Below, piece after piece: positions 1 through 11,577 of a stretch of 64,000 bases of DNA; position 1 is the stretch's first letter, and each line of letters opens with the position of its first letter. Under the pieces are notes generated by a model. It was not told the origin of the DNA. It ran no database searches and saw nothing but the letters and a program-made list of their open reading frames with translations. The DNA comes from Alphaproteobacteria bacterium (GTDB lineage: Bacteria; Pseudomonadota; Alphaproteobacteria; ATCC43930; CGMCC-115725). The stretch is taken from positions 157,881 to 221,880 of the forward strand of contig JAGWON010000002.1 of NCBI GenBank assembly GCA_028871055.1. Direction: 5' to 3'. The translations under genes and the position numbers were made by a program.

Positions 1-1
1 C

Positions 2-1036
2 CGGCCGAACGACGCGACCTACGGCGACGTCATGCAGATCAAGCAGAACGCCAACCGCGCCGCCAATCTCGTCCGGCAACTGCTGGCCTTCTCGCGCCAG
101 CAGGCGCTGCAGCCGCGCGTACTCGCGGTCAAGTATGTGCTGGCGGAGCTTTCGAACCTGCTGCGCCGACTGATCGGGGAGAACATCGAGCTCAAGGTCG
201 TGCACGATCCGAAGCTGTGGCTGGTTAAGGTCGACCAGGGCCAGCTCGAGCAGGTCATCATCAACCTTGCGGTCAACGCGCGCGACGCCATGCCCCAAGG
301 CGGCACGCTGTCGATCCGCACGGCGAACATCGCCAGCGACAGCGAGACGCGCCGCGGCCACGAGGTCATGCCGCCGGGCGACTACGTGCTGATCGAGGTG
401 AAGGACACCGGCCATGGCATTCCGCGCGATATTCAGCCGCGCATCTTCGAGCCGTTCTTCTCGACCAAGGAGCTGGGCTCGGGCACCGGCCTCGGCCTGT
501 CGACGGTTTACGGCATCGTCAAGCAGACCGGCGGCTTCGTCTTCCTCGATAGCGAGCCGGAGAAAGGCGCGATCTTCTCGATCTTCCTGCCGCGCCACGA
601 CGGCGTCGCCGCCGCGCCGGCGCGCCATGACGCGGGTGAGGCCGGTCCGCGCGACCTGACCGGCGCCGGCACGGTGCTTTTGGTCGAGGACGAAGATCCG
701 GTGCGGCTGTTCTCGGCGCGCGCGCTCGCCAACAACGGCTACAAGGTGCTCGAGGCCAAGAGCGGCGAGGCCGCGCTCGAGATCATGGCGCGCGGCGACA
801 AGATCGATCTCGTCGTCACCGACGTCGTCATGCCGAAGATGGACGGGCCGGGCCTGGTGGCGAAGCTGCGCCAGCGCCATCCCGAGCTCAAGGTGATCTT
901 CATCTCGGGCTATACCGAGGATTCGTTCAGGAAGCGTCTCGGCGACGAGCGCGAAATCCACTTCCTGCCGAAGCCGTTCTCCTTGAAGCAGCTCGCCGGC
1001 AAGGTGAAGGAAGTCCTCGCCGAGCCGGTGGCGTAG
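2..1036 (+). CDS. cckA: CckA-like hybrid histidine kinase, C-terminal part
   Basis: The gene enters from the left edge in frame, so the sensor/PAS region is missing. What remains shows the end of the dimerisation helix (QIKQNANRAANLVRQLLAFS), a HATPase domain with N-box NLAVNARDAM, G1 DTGHGIP and G2 GTGLGLSTVYG, and a C-terminal receiver domain beginning at TVLLVEDED with the phospho-acceptor Asp in VVTDVVMP and the conserved Lys in LPKPF. This layout and wording match CckA, the membrane kinase/phosphatase that feeds ChpT and CtrA in Alphaproteobacteria. Location just upstream of recA agrees with cckA-recA synteny in the class. A different hybrid kinase is possible but unlikely. Confidence 0.88.
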   Translation, partial: RPNDATYGDVMQIKQNANRAANLVRQLLAFSRQQALQPRVLAVKYVLAELSNLLRRLIGENIELKVVHDPKLWLVKVDQGQLEQVIINLAVNARDAMPQGGTLSIRTANIASDSETRRGHEVMPPGDYVLIEVKDTGHGIPRDIQPRIFEPFFSTKELGSGTGLGLSTVYGIVKQTGGFVFLDSEPEKGAIFSIFLPRHDGVAAAPARHDAGEAGPRDLTGAGTVLLVEDEDPVRLFSARALANNGYKVLEAKSGEAALEIMARGDKIDLVVTDVVMPKMDGPGLVAKLRQRHPELKVIFISGYTEDSFRKRLGDEREIHFLPKPFSLKQLAGKVKEVLAEPVA

Positions 1037-1045
1037 ACGCCCCGG

Positions 1046-1406
1046 TTAGAGCCGCACGTCGAACGTCGCGTCGACCGCGCCCTGGGCGATCGCCGAGTGT
1101 GCACTCGACATGCGCCGTGCGGGCGCCGACCGGGTGCATGCCCGGCAGCACGCGCCACGCCCATTGCACTTTGCCGTCGGCGCTGGCGGTGAGCGATAGC
1201 GGCTGGAGTCGAATCTCGTTGCCGGCATGCACTTGGCGGCGGCCGCTGCATGTCGCGCCGGGCTCGGTCGCGATCACCATGGTGACCGAGCCGCCCTGCG
1301 GTACCGGCGAGGTGATCGACGCCACCTTGACGTCGAGACCGTCGGCGCGCGCCGGCGTGCCGAAGCTCAACAGCAAAGCAAAACCGAGTGCCGATGCCGT
1401 GCGCAT
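1046..1406 (-). pseudogene. Frameshifted small secreted protein of unknown function
   Basis: An ATG at 1406 preceded by GGAGGGGG opens a protein with a clear signal peptide (MRTASALGFALLLSFGTPARA). The mature part has two cysteines and reads sensibly to about TAHVECTLGD. In that frame translation then becomes Arg-rich and runs antisense through the 3' end of the kinase gene to 927. A shift to another frame near 1085-1105 gives AQGAVDATFDVRL and a stop at 1046, just clear of the kinase gene. The 361-nt span is one base over a multiple of three, so I infer a single-base indel, either a real lesion or a sequencing error. I do not recognise the family. Confidence 0.5.
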
Positions 1407-1574
1407 GTCCCCCTCCACGAGCGCGTGCGAGTCTGTTCGAATCTGCCACGGCCGGCAGCGATCGGTTAAGCCGCCAGCGAGCAGTCTGATGCGCCAGTGC
1501 GTCCGTCGCTGTCGCCTGACTCGCAACTCTTCCGTCAAAATCAACGCGTTGCGCATCGCACGCGCAATTATCCC

Positions 1575-1603
1575 TTGACGACAAGTACGCCAGGGTGTAG
1601 GCT
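1575..1603 (+). promoter_or_regulatory. Likely sigma-70 promoter of the transposase gene
   Basis: TTGACG at 1575-1580 and TAGGCT at 1598-1603 are separated by exactly 17 bp and lie 26 bp before the transposase start. The -35 matches consensus at five of six positions; the -10 is weaker. Confidence 0.45.
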
Positions 1604-1628
1604 ATCACCACAAGTAAGGGGTGCGGCC

Positions 1629-2525
1629 ATGAAATACACCTTCCAGCAGTTCCAAGCCGAGTTTCCGGACGACGGCACGTGCCTGGACCGCATCATGCAG
1701 GAACGGCACGGCGGGACGCAGATCACCTGTCCCGGCTGCGGGGCTGACTCCAAGTTCTCACGAATCGCCAAGCGCCGCGCCTATGCCTGCCAGTGGTGCG
1801 GCCACCATATCTATCCGTGCGCGGGCAGCATCTTCGAGAAATCGACCACGCCGCTGACCAAATGGTTCTTCGCCATGTACCTGTTCACCAGCACCCGACA
1901 CGGTGTAGCGGCGAAAGAGCTACAGCGTCAGCTCGGCGTCACCTACAAGTGCGCGTGGCGGATGGCGAGTGAGCTTCGCAAGCTGATGGCCTCGGCTGAT
2001 TTTCACGGTCCGATGGGCGGTCACGTCGAAATCGACGAAACGCGCGTCGGCGGCAAGTTCCGTCGTCCGCGCTTTCAGAAGCCGAGGGCTGGCAGCCGCA
2101 GCAAGAACAGCGCCATCGTGTTCGGAATGCTCCAACGTGATGGCATTGTGCGAGCCGGTCTAATTCCAAATACGCAACAGGAAACTCTCGAAGAAATCAT
2201 TCTTACCAACGTGCAGCGTGGAAGCACTGTCAGCACGAATGAGCATGTTGGTTACTACAATCTCCGCCAAGCGCCTTACAACCACGGCACGGTCAACCAC
2301 TCAATCGACGAATGGGTGAAAGGCATTCATCACACGAATACTATCGAGGGTCATTGGGCGCAGCTAAAGCGTTCCATTCGCGGAACGCATGTCCATGTCT
2401 CGAAAAAGCACCTGTGGAAATACGTCAGCGAGTTCAGCTACCGCCGTAACATGCGGCACTCGCACAGTGCAATGTTCAGCCGTCTTGTTGAGGCTTTTTC
2501 ACAGCGGCGGTTACAAGCTGGCTGA
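1629..2525 (+). CDS. IS1595-family transposase with altered catalytic residue
   Basis: A 298-residue protein with an N-terminal zinc ribbon (CPGC at 34-37, CQWC at 54-57) and an ISXO2-like transposase core. Family hallmarks are IDET (Asp136), HTNTIEG (Asn237) and the Lys in LKRSI (Lys247). The second acidic residue, normally Asp in a TDE-type motif, is Asn204 here (STNEH), a change that could arise by one G-to-A transition (AAT for GAT). This suggests the enzyme is inactive. I chose the ATG at 1629 because homology starts there; the reading frame is open further upstream. I see no convincing terminal inverted repeats or target duplication. Base composition is lower in GC than the flanking backbone. 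The last 50 bases overlap the convergent protease gene. Confidence 0.85.
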   Translation: MKYTFQQFQAEFPDDGTCLDRIMQERHGGTQITCPGCGADSKFSRIAKRRAYACQWCGHHIYPCAGSIFEKSTTPLTKWFFAMYLFTSTRHGVAAKELQRQLGVTYKCAWRMASELRKLMASADFHGPMGGHVEIDETRVGGKFRRPRFQKPRAGSRSKNSAIVFGMLQRDGIVRAGLIPNTQQETLEEIILTNVQRGSTVSTNEHVGYYNLRQAPYNHGTVNHSIDEWVKGIHHTNTIEGHWAQLKRSIRGTHVHVSKKHLWKYVSEFSYRRNMRHSHSAMFSRLVEAFSQRRLQAG

Positions 2526-3534
2526 AATCCTCTCGATGTCGTGGGTTTTGTTCCGTGGTGGGATGTGCCGATTTTACGGCGTGCGCGCCAGTAAGCATGG
2601 TGACAGGTGGAGATGGCTTGCGCCGTTTACGTATTTCTTCCATCGCATCGTTTTTTGCGGTCACAACACCCTCACTGTCTAGCAGTTCGAGCAATTTCCA
2701 TGACGGTATAACGCCGCACATTCCAGTGTGAACGGCTACTTGATCGCCGTTTTTCCACGGATGCCCGTTGCCATCACACACGCGCGACCACTCATGGAAG
2801 AGGCACCATTCTACACCAAGAAGCCACGATAGGCGCGGCGGTCCTTCCGATGCCTTCAGCCTTCGAAATTCAGGGAACTGAACAAAGACCGGGGACCCGC
2901 TATAGCCGCCAATCGCCCGCACTTCGACCAAGAAACTTTCTTGCGGCGCAATCGCGGCGCATTCGATCTGTTCGTACGGCATCTGCGCAATGCTTCCGAA
3001 ACGAATTGTCGGCAGATTTTTTTGTTTTCCTTCATTGTTGATATAACGACCGATGAGCGCGACATCATCGCCGGGTCCGAGGTTAATCTTCGCGGCCCAC
3101 TCTTTCGTCAAGAGGTAGGCTCGGCTGAGCATGGTCACCAAATGAACCGATTGCTCAAGCTCCACGAGACATATGGCCAAATCAGTGCCGTCATTCAGAC
3201 GGTGCCAACTTCTTTCATCGGTTGAAAGAATTTCTGTTCCGCCAGCCGCTGAATTGAGACGCACGACACAAGAGCCGCCGTCAATGATATGCGCATTTGT
3301 CACGATGTACCCAAGCCATCGGACCTGAGAACCAGGCACGAGCGACTCGCCAATCAGGAATCCAGTTCCACCTGCGCGTTCCCCTTCACGGGCCGATCGC
3401 TCATCGGGGTAGAGGTAGATAACGCAGTGCAGATAGCCGTCGATTATGCGCGGCATTAACGGCTGCCAAATCCTGACTGGGTTCCCGCGATTGGTATATC
3501 GCGTAACCCACTCTCCACTTGGAATTTCCAGCAT
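2476..3534 (-). CDS. Trypsin-like serine protease, stand-alone
   Basis: A 352-residue protein with a chymotrypsin-fold catalytic triad: His82 in TNAHII, Asp118 in DGTDLAI and Ser212 in GGYSGSPVF. No signal peptide or PDZ domain is evident, so unlike DegP-type proteases it is probably cytoplasmic. The C-terminal 60 residues are basic and low-complexity and overlap the 3' end of the convergent transposase gene, so the natural C-terminus may have been altered by the insertion. The start ATG at 3534 follows GGGGGTTG. Lower GC than recA indicates transfer. Cytosolic trypsin-like peptidases occur as effectors in some bacterial defence and signalling modules, but no partner gene is visible here. Confidence 0.8.
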   Translation of the reverse strand: MLEIPSGEWVTRYTNRGNPVRIWQPLMPRIIDGYLHCVIYLYPDERSAREGERAGGTGFLIGESLVPGSQVRWLGYIVTNAHIIDGGSCVVRLNSAAGGTEILSTDERSWHRLNDGTDLAICLVELEQSVHLVTMLSRAYLLTKEWAAKINLGPGDDVALIGRYINNEGKQKNLPTIRFGSIAQMPYEQIECAAIAPQESFLVEVRAIGGYSGSPVFVQFPEFRRLKASEGPPRLSWLLGVEWCLFHEWSRVCDGNGHPWKNGDQVAVHTGMCGVIPSWKLLELLDSEGVVTAKNDAMEEIRKRRKPSPPVTMLTGAHAVKSAHPTTEQNPRHREDFSQLVTAAVKKPQQDG

Positions 3535-3589
3535 TCAACCCCCGATTGCTCTACTTGTCTAGAGGGGATAAATGCGATCGCACGTACGC

Positions 3590-3629
3590 GAACAAAACAA
3601 GTACTTGCATTCAGGAACAAACCATGTAC
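3590..3629 (+). promoter_or_regulatory. Tandem putative LexA/SOS operators of recA
   Basis: Two sites fit GAAC-N7-GTAC: 3590-3604 and 3615-3629, 25 bp apart and within 106 bp of the recA start. The alphaproteobacterial LexA box is the direct repeat GTTC-N7-GTTC (reverse complement GAAC-N7-GAAC), so each site has one mismatch, and it is the same mismatch in both. Position before recA supports SOS control; binding is inferred. Confidence 0.55.
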
Positions 3630-3695
3630 GATCCTCCACCTGTCGGATCGGACATTGATGGCCGGCGAGGCTTGGCCTAGGAAGAGGAGCGGGGG

Positions 3696-4793
<1,098 letters not shown>

Positions 4794-4868
4794 GCCGCCG
4801 CTCACGCGCGAAACCGGGGCCGCGACGCCGACGACGATGTTTTGGACGCCCCCCGATGCGTCCTCCTG

Positions 4869-4901
4869 CCGGCGCCGCGCCCCCGAACGCGGCGCCGGTT
4901 T
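4869..4901 (+). terminator. Intrinsic terminator downstream of recA
   Basis: A perfect 11-bp GC stem (CCGGCGCCGCG / CGCGGCGCCGG) with an 8-nt loop is followed by TTT and a pyrimidine-rich run, 75 bp after the recA stop. Confidence 0.7.
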
Positions 4902-4944
4902 CCCTTTCGGTGCGGAGGATCGGCGCCGAGGAAAAATTACCGAA

Positions 4945-5005
4945 CGAACCCAATTTCGCCCCGGCAGCCGCAAAAATTAAAATCTGCAAAACAAAGCCAA
5001 TTTGG
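4945..5005 (+). repeat. Two short related motifs in the recA-methyltransferase gap
   Basis: CGAACCCAATTTCG (4945-4958) and CAAAGCCAATTTGG (4992-5005) share an AA-n-CCAATTT core 47 bp apart inside a sharply AT-richer stretch (4930-5100). The interval between the recA terminator and the methyltransferase gene has no ORF I would accept. It may mark the left border of the inserted restriction-modification segment. Confidence 0.3.
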
Positions 5006-5114
5006 TCCGGCGGATCGCGGAAAATAGCGAGCAGGATCGGGTTTACGAGTCGGTGGGAAGGTTGACTTTCAAGCTCTGATCGAACTCTGATCGCAATCGA
5101 TGAGGGGCAAAGCG

Positions 5115-6026
5115 ATGTCGGGACACGAAGATCGAAGGGTCGTCATGAAGTGCGACGATAACCTCGCTTTCATGCGACCGCTTTCCGACGAGTCGTTCCA
5201 ACTCGTCGTTACGTCACCGCCATACAACATCGGGAAAACTTACGAATCGCGGATTACGCTCGACAGCTATGTCGAAAGTCAGTCGCGTGTAATCGCGGAA
5301 TGTGTCCGATTGCTTCATCCGCGCGGGTCGCTCTGTTGGCAGGTGGGCAATCACGTCCAGCGGGGTGAGATTTTTCCCCTCGATATCGTGCTCTACCCAG
5401 TTTTTCAGAGGCTGGGCCTCAAGCTTCGGAACCGGATTGTTTGGCATTTCGGGCATGGCCTGCATTGCTCGAAGCGGCTTTCGGGCCGCTATGAAACCAT
5501 CCTCTGGTTCACGAAAGGCGACGACTACATTTTCAATTTGGACGCAATCCGTGTGCCGTCGAAATATCCGGGCAAGAAATATTTCAAGGGACCGAAGGCC
5601 GGTCAGCTCTCCTGCAATCCGCTCGGGAAGAACCCGGGAGACGTTTGGATTTTTCCCAACGTTAAAAACAATCACGTCGAGAAGACTATTCATCCCTGTC
5701 AGTTCCCGGTCGAGCTGGTCGAGCGCCTTGTGCTGGCGCTGACCGAGCCGCGCGGTGCGGTGCTCGATCCCTACATGGGCGTTGGTTCGACGGTGATCGC
5801 GACGGCCAAACACGGTCGCGTCGGTTATGGCTGTGATATCGTGAAGGAATACGTCGATATAGCATGGCGGCGTATGCGTGCCTTTCGCGCGGGCGCACTC
5901 AGGACGCGGCCCATGCACAAGCCGGTTTACGACCCGAGCAAGCCGAACGGCGGCCATCAAAGGCCGCAACGCGACAGCGAATCGGTTACCGCCGTGCCGC
6001 TCGTTGCCAAGGCGTACGACGGTTGA
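5115..6026 (+). CDS. Type II DNA methyltransferase (beta class, probably N4-cytosine)
   Basis: A 303-residue SAM-dependent DNA methyltransferase. The catalytic motif TSPPYN lies at residues 33-38, near the N-terminus, and the SAM-binding motif DPYMGVGST lies near the C-terminus, which is the beta-class order. An SPPY tetrapeptide is more usual for N4-cytosine than for N6-adenine enzymes. The ATG at 5115 is preferred over 5100 because GAGGGGC stands at the right distance. The stop overlaps the TTG start of the endonuclease gene by 4 bp, so the two are translationally coupled. By analogy with the partner enzyme it should protect an RGATCY- or AGATCT-like site. GC is lower than in the backbone. 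Confidence 0.88.
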   Translation: MSGHEDRRVVMKCDDNLAFMRPLSDESFQLVVTSPPYNIGKTYESRITLDSYVESQSRVIAECVRLLHPRGSLCWQVGNHVQRGEIFPLDIVLYPVFQRLGLKLRNRIVWHFGHGLHCSKRLSGRYETILWFTKGDDYIFNLDAIRVPSKYPGKKYFKGPKAGQLSCNPLGKNPGDVWIFPNVKNNHVEKTIHPCQFPVELVERLVLALTEPRGAVLDPYMGVGSTVIATAKHGRVGYGCDIVKEYVDIAWRRMRAFRAGALRTRPMHKPVYDPSKPNGGHQRPQRDSESVTAVPLVAKAYDG

Positions 6027-6679
6027 GAATCGTCGAATATTATTCGCATCTGAATGGGCTGGAATTCCTCCTGGTCCACAAGCCGGCTCTTTGGAAGGAA
6101 ATAGAAGCGGTTATCGCAGGCGTCGATGCCGCAAGATTTCGAACCAAGATTTCGAAAGAGAAGACAATGAAGGGCGCAAAACTCTACGCCCCGAGGGAGA
6201 TGAACAAGGCGATAGAAAAGGGATTTTCACATCGCGGATGGAAGCGGAGGCAAGCTGGTTATTACGTAACGCGTGACGCAAAGCTCATCCGCAAGACCCT
6301 CAATCTTGAGCCTGAGGAGCAAAAGGCAGAAATCGAAGCGGCTGGCGAAGAAGCCACGCGCTCTTATAACCAAACCGATTTCGTAAAAGACCGTGTAGCA
6401 GTCGAAGTTCAATTCGGAAAATATTTTTCAGTGGCCTACGACCTATTCGTTAAGCATCTGGCCTTTTATGTCGGTGACGTCATCGATGTTGGCGTTGAGA
6501 TCGTCCCAACCAAAGCGTTGACCATGTCGACGACTGTTGTCGCCACGTCCTCCCGGAAGAAGGTTGAACGAACAATGTCTACGGGCGTCGCGTGGTACGA
6601 GAAGGAACTTTACAATCTGATTCGGGAGGGACGTGGCGTCCCAGGGGTGCCGCTCGTTTTAGTCGGTGTTGCCCCATAA
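6023..6679 (+). CDS. BglII/BstYI-like type II restriction endonuclease
   Basis: The 218-residue product belongs to the BglII family. The active-site pattern D-x8-E-x-Q is intact as Asp119, Glu128 and Gln130 in QTDFVKDRVAVEVQFGKY, the spacing found in BglII. The N-terminus (RIVEYYSHLNGLEF), the SYNQTDFVKDRVA block and the ending GRGVPGVPLVLVGVAP resemble, from memory, BstYI (R^GATCY) along the whole length. I place the start at TTG 6023, which overlaps the methyltransferase stop as TTGA, because homology begins exactly there; the longer reading frame from 5864 is a shadow of the methyltransferase gene. Specificity for an RGATCY-type sequence is an inference from family resemblance. Confidence 0.87.
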   Translation: MRIVEYYSHLNGLEFLLVHKPALWKEIEAVIAGVDAARFRTKISKEKTMKGAKLYAPREMNKAIEKGFSHRGWKRRQAGYYVTRDAKLIRKTLNLEPEEQKAEIEAAGEEATRSYNQTDFVKDRVAVEVQFGKYFSVAYDLFVKHLAFYVGDVIDVGVEIVPTKALTMSTTVVATSSRKKVERTMSTGVAWYEKELYNLIREGRGVPGVPLVLVGVAP

Positions 6680-6689
6680 AGAAGGCCAT

Positions 6690-6992
6690 ATGCTATTTCT
6701 CAATTACTATCGGTGCTGGCGCTGCAATCATGAGTGGACCGATGAATGGTCCGCGATGTGCGATGACGATTGTCCGAAGTGCCGCGCCCGACATTGCTCT
6801 CCCGCCCGGAGCGAAGAATTGCCGCTATTTCGAAATCACTATCGATGCTGGCGCTGTGACCACAAGTGGACGGACGAATGGTCTGCGACGTGCGATGATC
6901 AATGTCCCAACTGTAATGCACGGGCCTGCAGTCCGGTTTTTAGCGAAGAATTGAACGACGCAGCGGCTAATCTTGGTTTTGAGCTCGATTGA
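6690..6992 (+). CDS. Tandemly duplicated zinc-ribbon protein
   Basis: A 100-residue protein made almost entirely of two copies of a 44-residue unit: YRCWRC-(N/D)H-(E/K)-WTDEWSA, then CDD-x-CP-x-C and SEEL. Each copy carries CxxC and CPxC cysteine pairs suitable for one zinc. The nucleotide copies (from about 6714 and 6846) are 132 bp apart and still clearly related. Single-copy proteins of this kind are small uncharacterised zinc ribbons. The ATG at 6690 follows GAAGG; the gene starts 10 bp after the endonuclease stop on the same strand, so it probably belongs to the same transferred unit. A regulatory or nucleic-acid-binding role is only a guess. Confidence 0.72.
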   Translation: MLFLNYYRCWRCNHEWTDEWSAMCDDDCPKCRARHCSPARSEELPLFRNHYRCWRCDHKWTDEWSATCDDQCPNCNARACSPVFSEELNDAAANLGFELD

Positions 6993-7009
6993 GCCGAAAA
7001 CGATGGCCG

Positions 7010-7939
7010 TTACAGCTCCATCTCCCAATACTGCCCGATATGGTCCTTGCCCCAGCTCTGGTGCGGCTCTTCGCGCACGAGCTTGAAGCCGGCGGCCTCG
7101 TAAAGATGCCGCGCCGCGTCGAGGCCCTTCTGGGTCCACAGCACGACTTCGCGATAGCCGGCGGCGCGCGCGAAGCGCAGGCACTCGCCGATCAGTGCCT
7201 TGCCGACACCGCGGCCGCGCGCTGCGCGCGTCACCAGGAACACTCGTAGCTTGGCGACGCGCGCGCTCTGTCGCACGAGGGCGATGCAGCCGACAGCCTC
7301 GCCACCGAGCTCGGCAATCCAGCAAGCTTCGCGCGCCGGATCGTGCTGGCGCAGGAACGGCATCATGATCTCGACCATCAGTGCCTCGAAGCTCGCATCC
7401 CAGCCGTATTCCTCGGCATAAACCTGGGCATGCGTGCCGATGATCCAGCCGATGTCACCCGGTCGGTGCCGCCGCACGGTGATCGGCGCCGGCGCAGCTT
7501 CATCGCCGAGGAGCCGCTCGATCGTCGTCATGGCGGCGAGCAGGTGGCGTCGGCCGGTTTCGGGCAGGGGACGCAGCATCTCGGCCACCGCGCGCTGCGA
7601 GCCGCGGTCGAGCGGCGCGAAGGCACACCGTCCGGCGCCGGTGAGCGTCAGATGGTGCGCGCGGCCGTCGCGCGCCGAGCGCGTCCGCGTCACCAGGCCG
7701 CGGCGGGCGAAATCCTTGAGCATGCGGCTGAGATAGCCGGCGTCGAGATCGAGCGTCGCGCCGATCTCGCCCGCGGTGGGATTCGTGCGATGCGCCAGCT
7801 CGTAGAGCACGCGCGCCTCGGTCAGCGAGAATGGGCTGCCGAGCATGCGGTCGGTGACGACGCCGATCCGCCGCGTGTAGAAGCGGTTGAAGCGCCGCAC
7901 GCGGGCGACGCTGTCGGCAAGGATCGGCGGCGCTGCCAT
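7010..7939 (-). CDS. MarR-family regulator fused to a GNAT acetyltransferase
   Basis: A 309-residue two-domain protein. Residues about 1-145 form a MarR winged helix (FSLTEARVLYEL, AGEIGATLDLDAGYLSRMLKDFARRGLVTR, SARDGRAHHL wing). Residues about 155-309 form a GNAT domain with the acetyl-CoA loop RAARGRGVGKALI and the terminal LYEAAGFKLV motif. Such fusions are common in Proteobacteria; ligands and substrates are mostly unknown. The ATG at 7939 is where MarR homology begins. A perfect palindrome 20 bp upstream suggests autoregulation. It ends 17 bp from the convergent zinc-ribbon gene, and GC returns to backbone level here. Confidence 0.88.
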   Translation of the reverse strand: MAAPPILADSVARVRRFNRFYTRRIGVVTDRMLGSPFSLTEARVLYELAHRTNPTAGEIGATLDLDAGYLSRMLKDFARRGLVTRTRSARDGRAHHLTLTGAGRCAFAPLDRGSQRAVAEMLRPLPETGRRHLLAAMTTIERLLGDEAAPAPITVRRHRPGDIGWIIGTHAQVYAEEYGWDASFEALMVEIMMPFLRQHDPAREACWIAELGGEAVGCIALVRQSARVAKLRVFLVTRAARGRGVGKALIGECLRFARAAGYREVVLWTQKGLDAARHLYEAAGFKLVREEPHQSWGKDHIGQYWEMEL

Positions 7940-7958
7940 GTCGTCAGCATCCGCCCGA

Positions 7959-7977
7959 TACTTGACGGAGTCAAGTA
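7959..7977 (-). promoter_or_regulatory. Palindromic operator of the MarR-GNAT gene
   Basis: TACTTGAC-GGA-GTCAAGTA is a perfect inverted repeat with 8-bp arms and a 3-bp centre, 20 bp upstream of the start. On the minus strand its TTGACT can also serve as a -35 box. Size and symmetry suit a MarR dimer. Confidence 0.65.
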
Positions 7978-8091
7978 AATGGTATGCAACCGCCGCCTCA
8001 TGGCCGGCGTGACCCGGCATCCGCGATTTCGCGTCGACGACGCAGAGGCACGGCTGCCCGGAACACGTCCGGGCACGACGGGTTGGGCGGG

Positions 8092-8715
8092 CTACCCCCG
8101 CTTCACGAGCGCGAAAGCGAAATCGCGGCCGCGGCCGCGCGCGAAGACTTGATCGATCCACAGCATCGCGAGCGGCTCGAGAAGGCGCGCGTTCGACAGT
8201 GGTCCGGCGTCGATCGCGTCGAAGCCGAGATCGCTCACCAGCTTCAGCACGGCCGGCTTCTTCGCCGCGTCATCGCCGGCGACGAACATCGCCGGCTTCA
8301 CCTTGAAGCGAGCGGCGTTGGCCATGTTGTCGGCGCCGGTGTGGTTGAGCGTCTTGAACACCGACGCGCCCTTGGCCCATTGTGCGACGCGCTTGCCAGC
8401 CGAGACGCTGTGGCCGATTTCGAGGCTCATGCCCTGCGCGCCGCGCGTCAGCGGATTGGTGCAGTCGATGACGATGCGGCCGGCGAGGTTGCCGAGGCCG
8501 CCGATCGCCGCCTCGGTCTTGGGCCAGGGCGTCGCCAGCACGATCGCCTCGGCATCGGCCGCCGCTGCCGCCGGCGTCGTCGGCTGCGGCCGCAGGCCCT
8601 GATATTTCGCCGCCTTGGGATCGGGCACGCCCAGCTTCACCGTGTGTCCGGCCGTGCTCCAACCCTGCGCCAATGCCTGGCCTACGGCACCGGCACCGAT
8701 GATCGCGATCCGCAT
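8092..8715 (-). CDS. NADP/F420-type oxidoreductase (NAD(P)-binding protein)
   Basis: A 207-residue Rossmann protein that begins MRIAIIGAGAVGQALAQGW, the GxGxxG dinucleotide-binding motif of the coenzyme F420-dependent NADP oxidoreductase family (PF03807 type). The middle contains VIDCTNPL and VFKTLNHTGADNM, characteristic of bacterial family members that probably use NADPH without F420. I placed the start at ATG 8715 where the glycine motif begins. It runs opposite to alaS from a shared 164-bp intergenic region. The real substrate is unknown. Confidence 0.8.
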   Translation of the reverse strand: MRIAIIGAGAVGQALAQGWSTAGHTVKLGVPDPKAAKYQGLRPQPTTPAAAAADAEAIVLATPWPKTEAAIGGLGNLAGRIVIDCTNPLTRGAQGMSLEIGHSVSAGKRVAQWAKGASVFKTLNHTGADNMANAARFKVKPAMFVAGDDAAKKPAVLKLVSDLGFDAIDAGPLSNARLLEPLAMLWIDQVFARGRGRDFAFALVKRG

Positions 8716-8879
8716 GTCCGCCTCCGCTTGTGCTTGGACGAGAGCGCCGATGCTAGGCCGGCCGCGACACGCCGCCAACTGGACAGCGCGGCAAGCCTTG
8801 GGCTTAATGCGCGAACGCCGCGCCGGCGGGGAGGCGCGGCCCACTTGGTTCCTGGCGGGGGAAGGACCAGATTACCGGC

Positions 8880-11555
<2,676 letters not shown>

Positions 11556-11577
11556 CGAGCGGCACGGAGCGGGGGAC

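Noticed and set aside
5864..6022. Longer endonuclease ORF starting inside the methyltransferase gene
   Set aside because: BglII/BstYI similarity begins at TTG 6023, overlapping the stop codon of the methylase.
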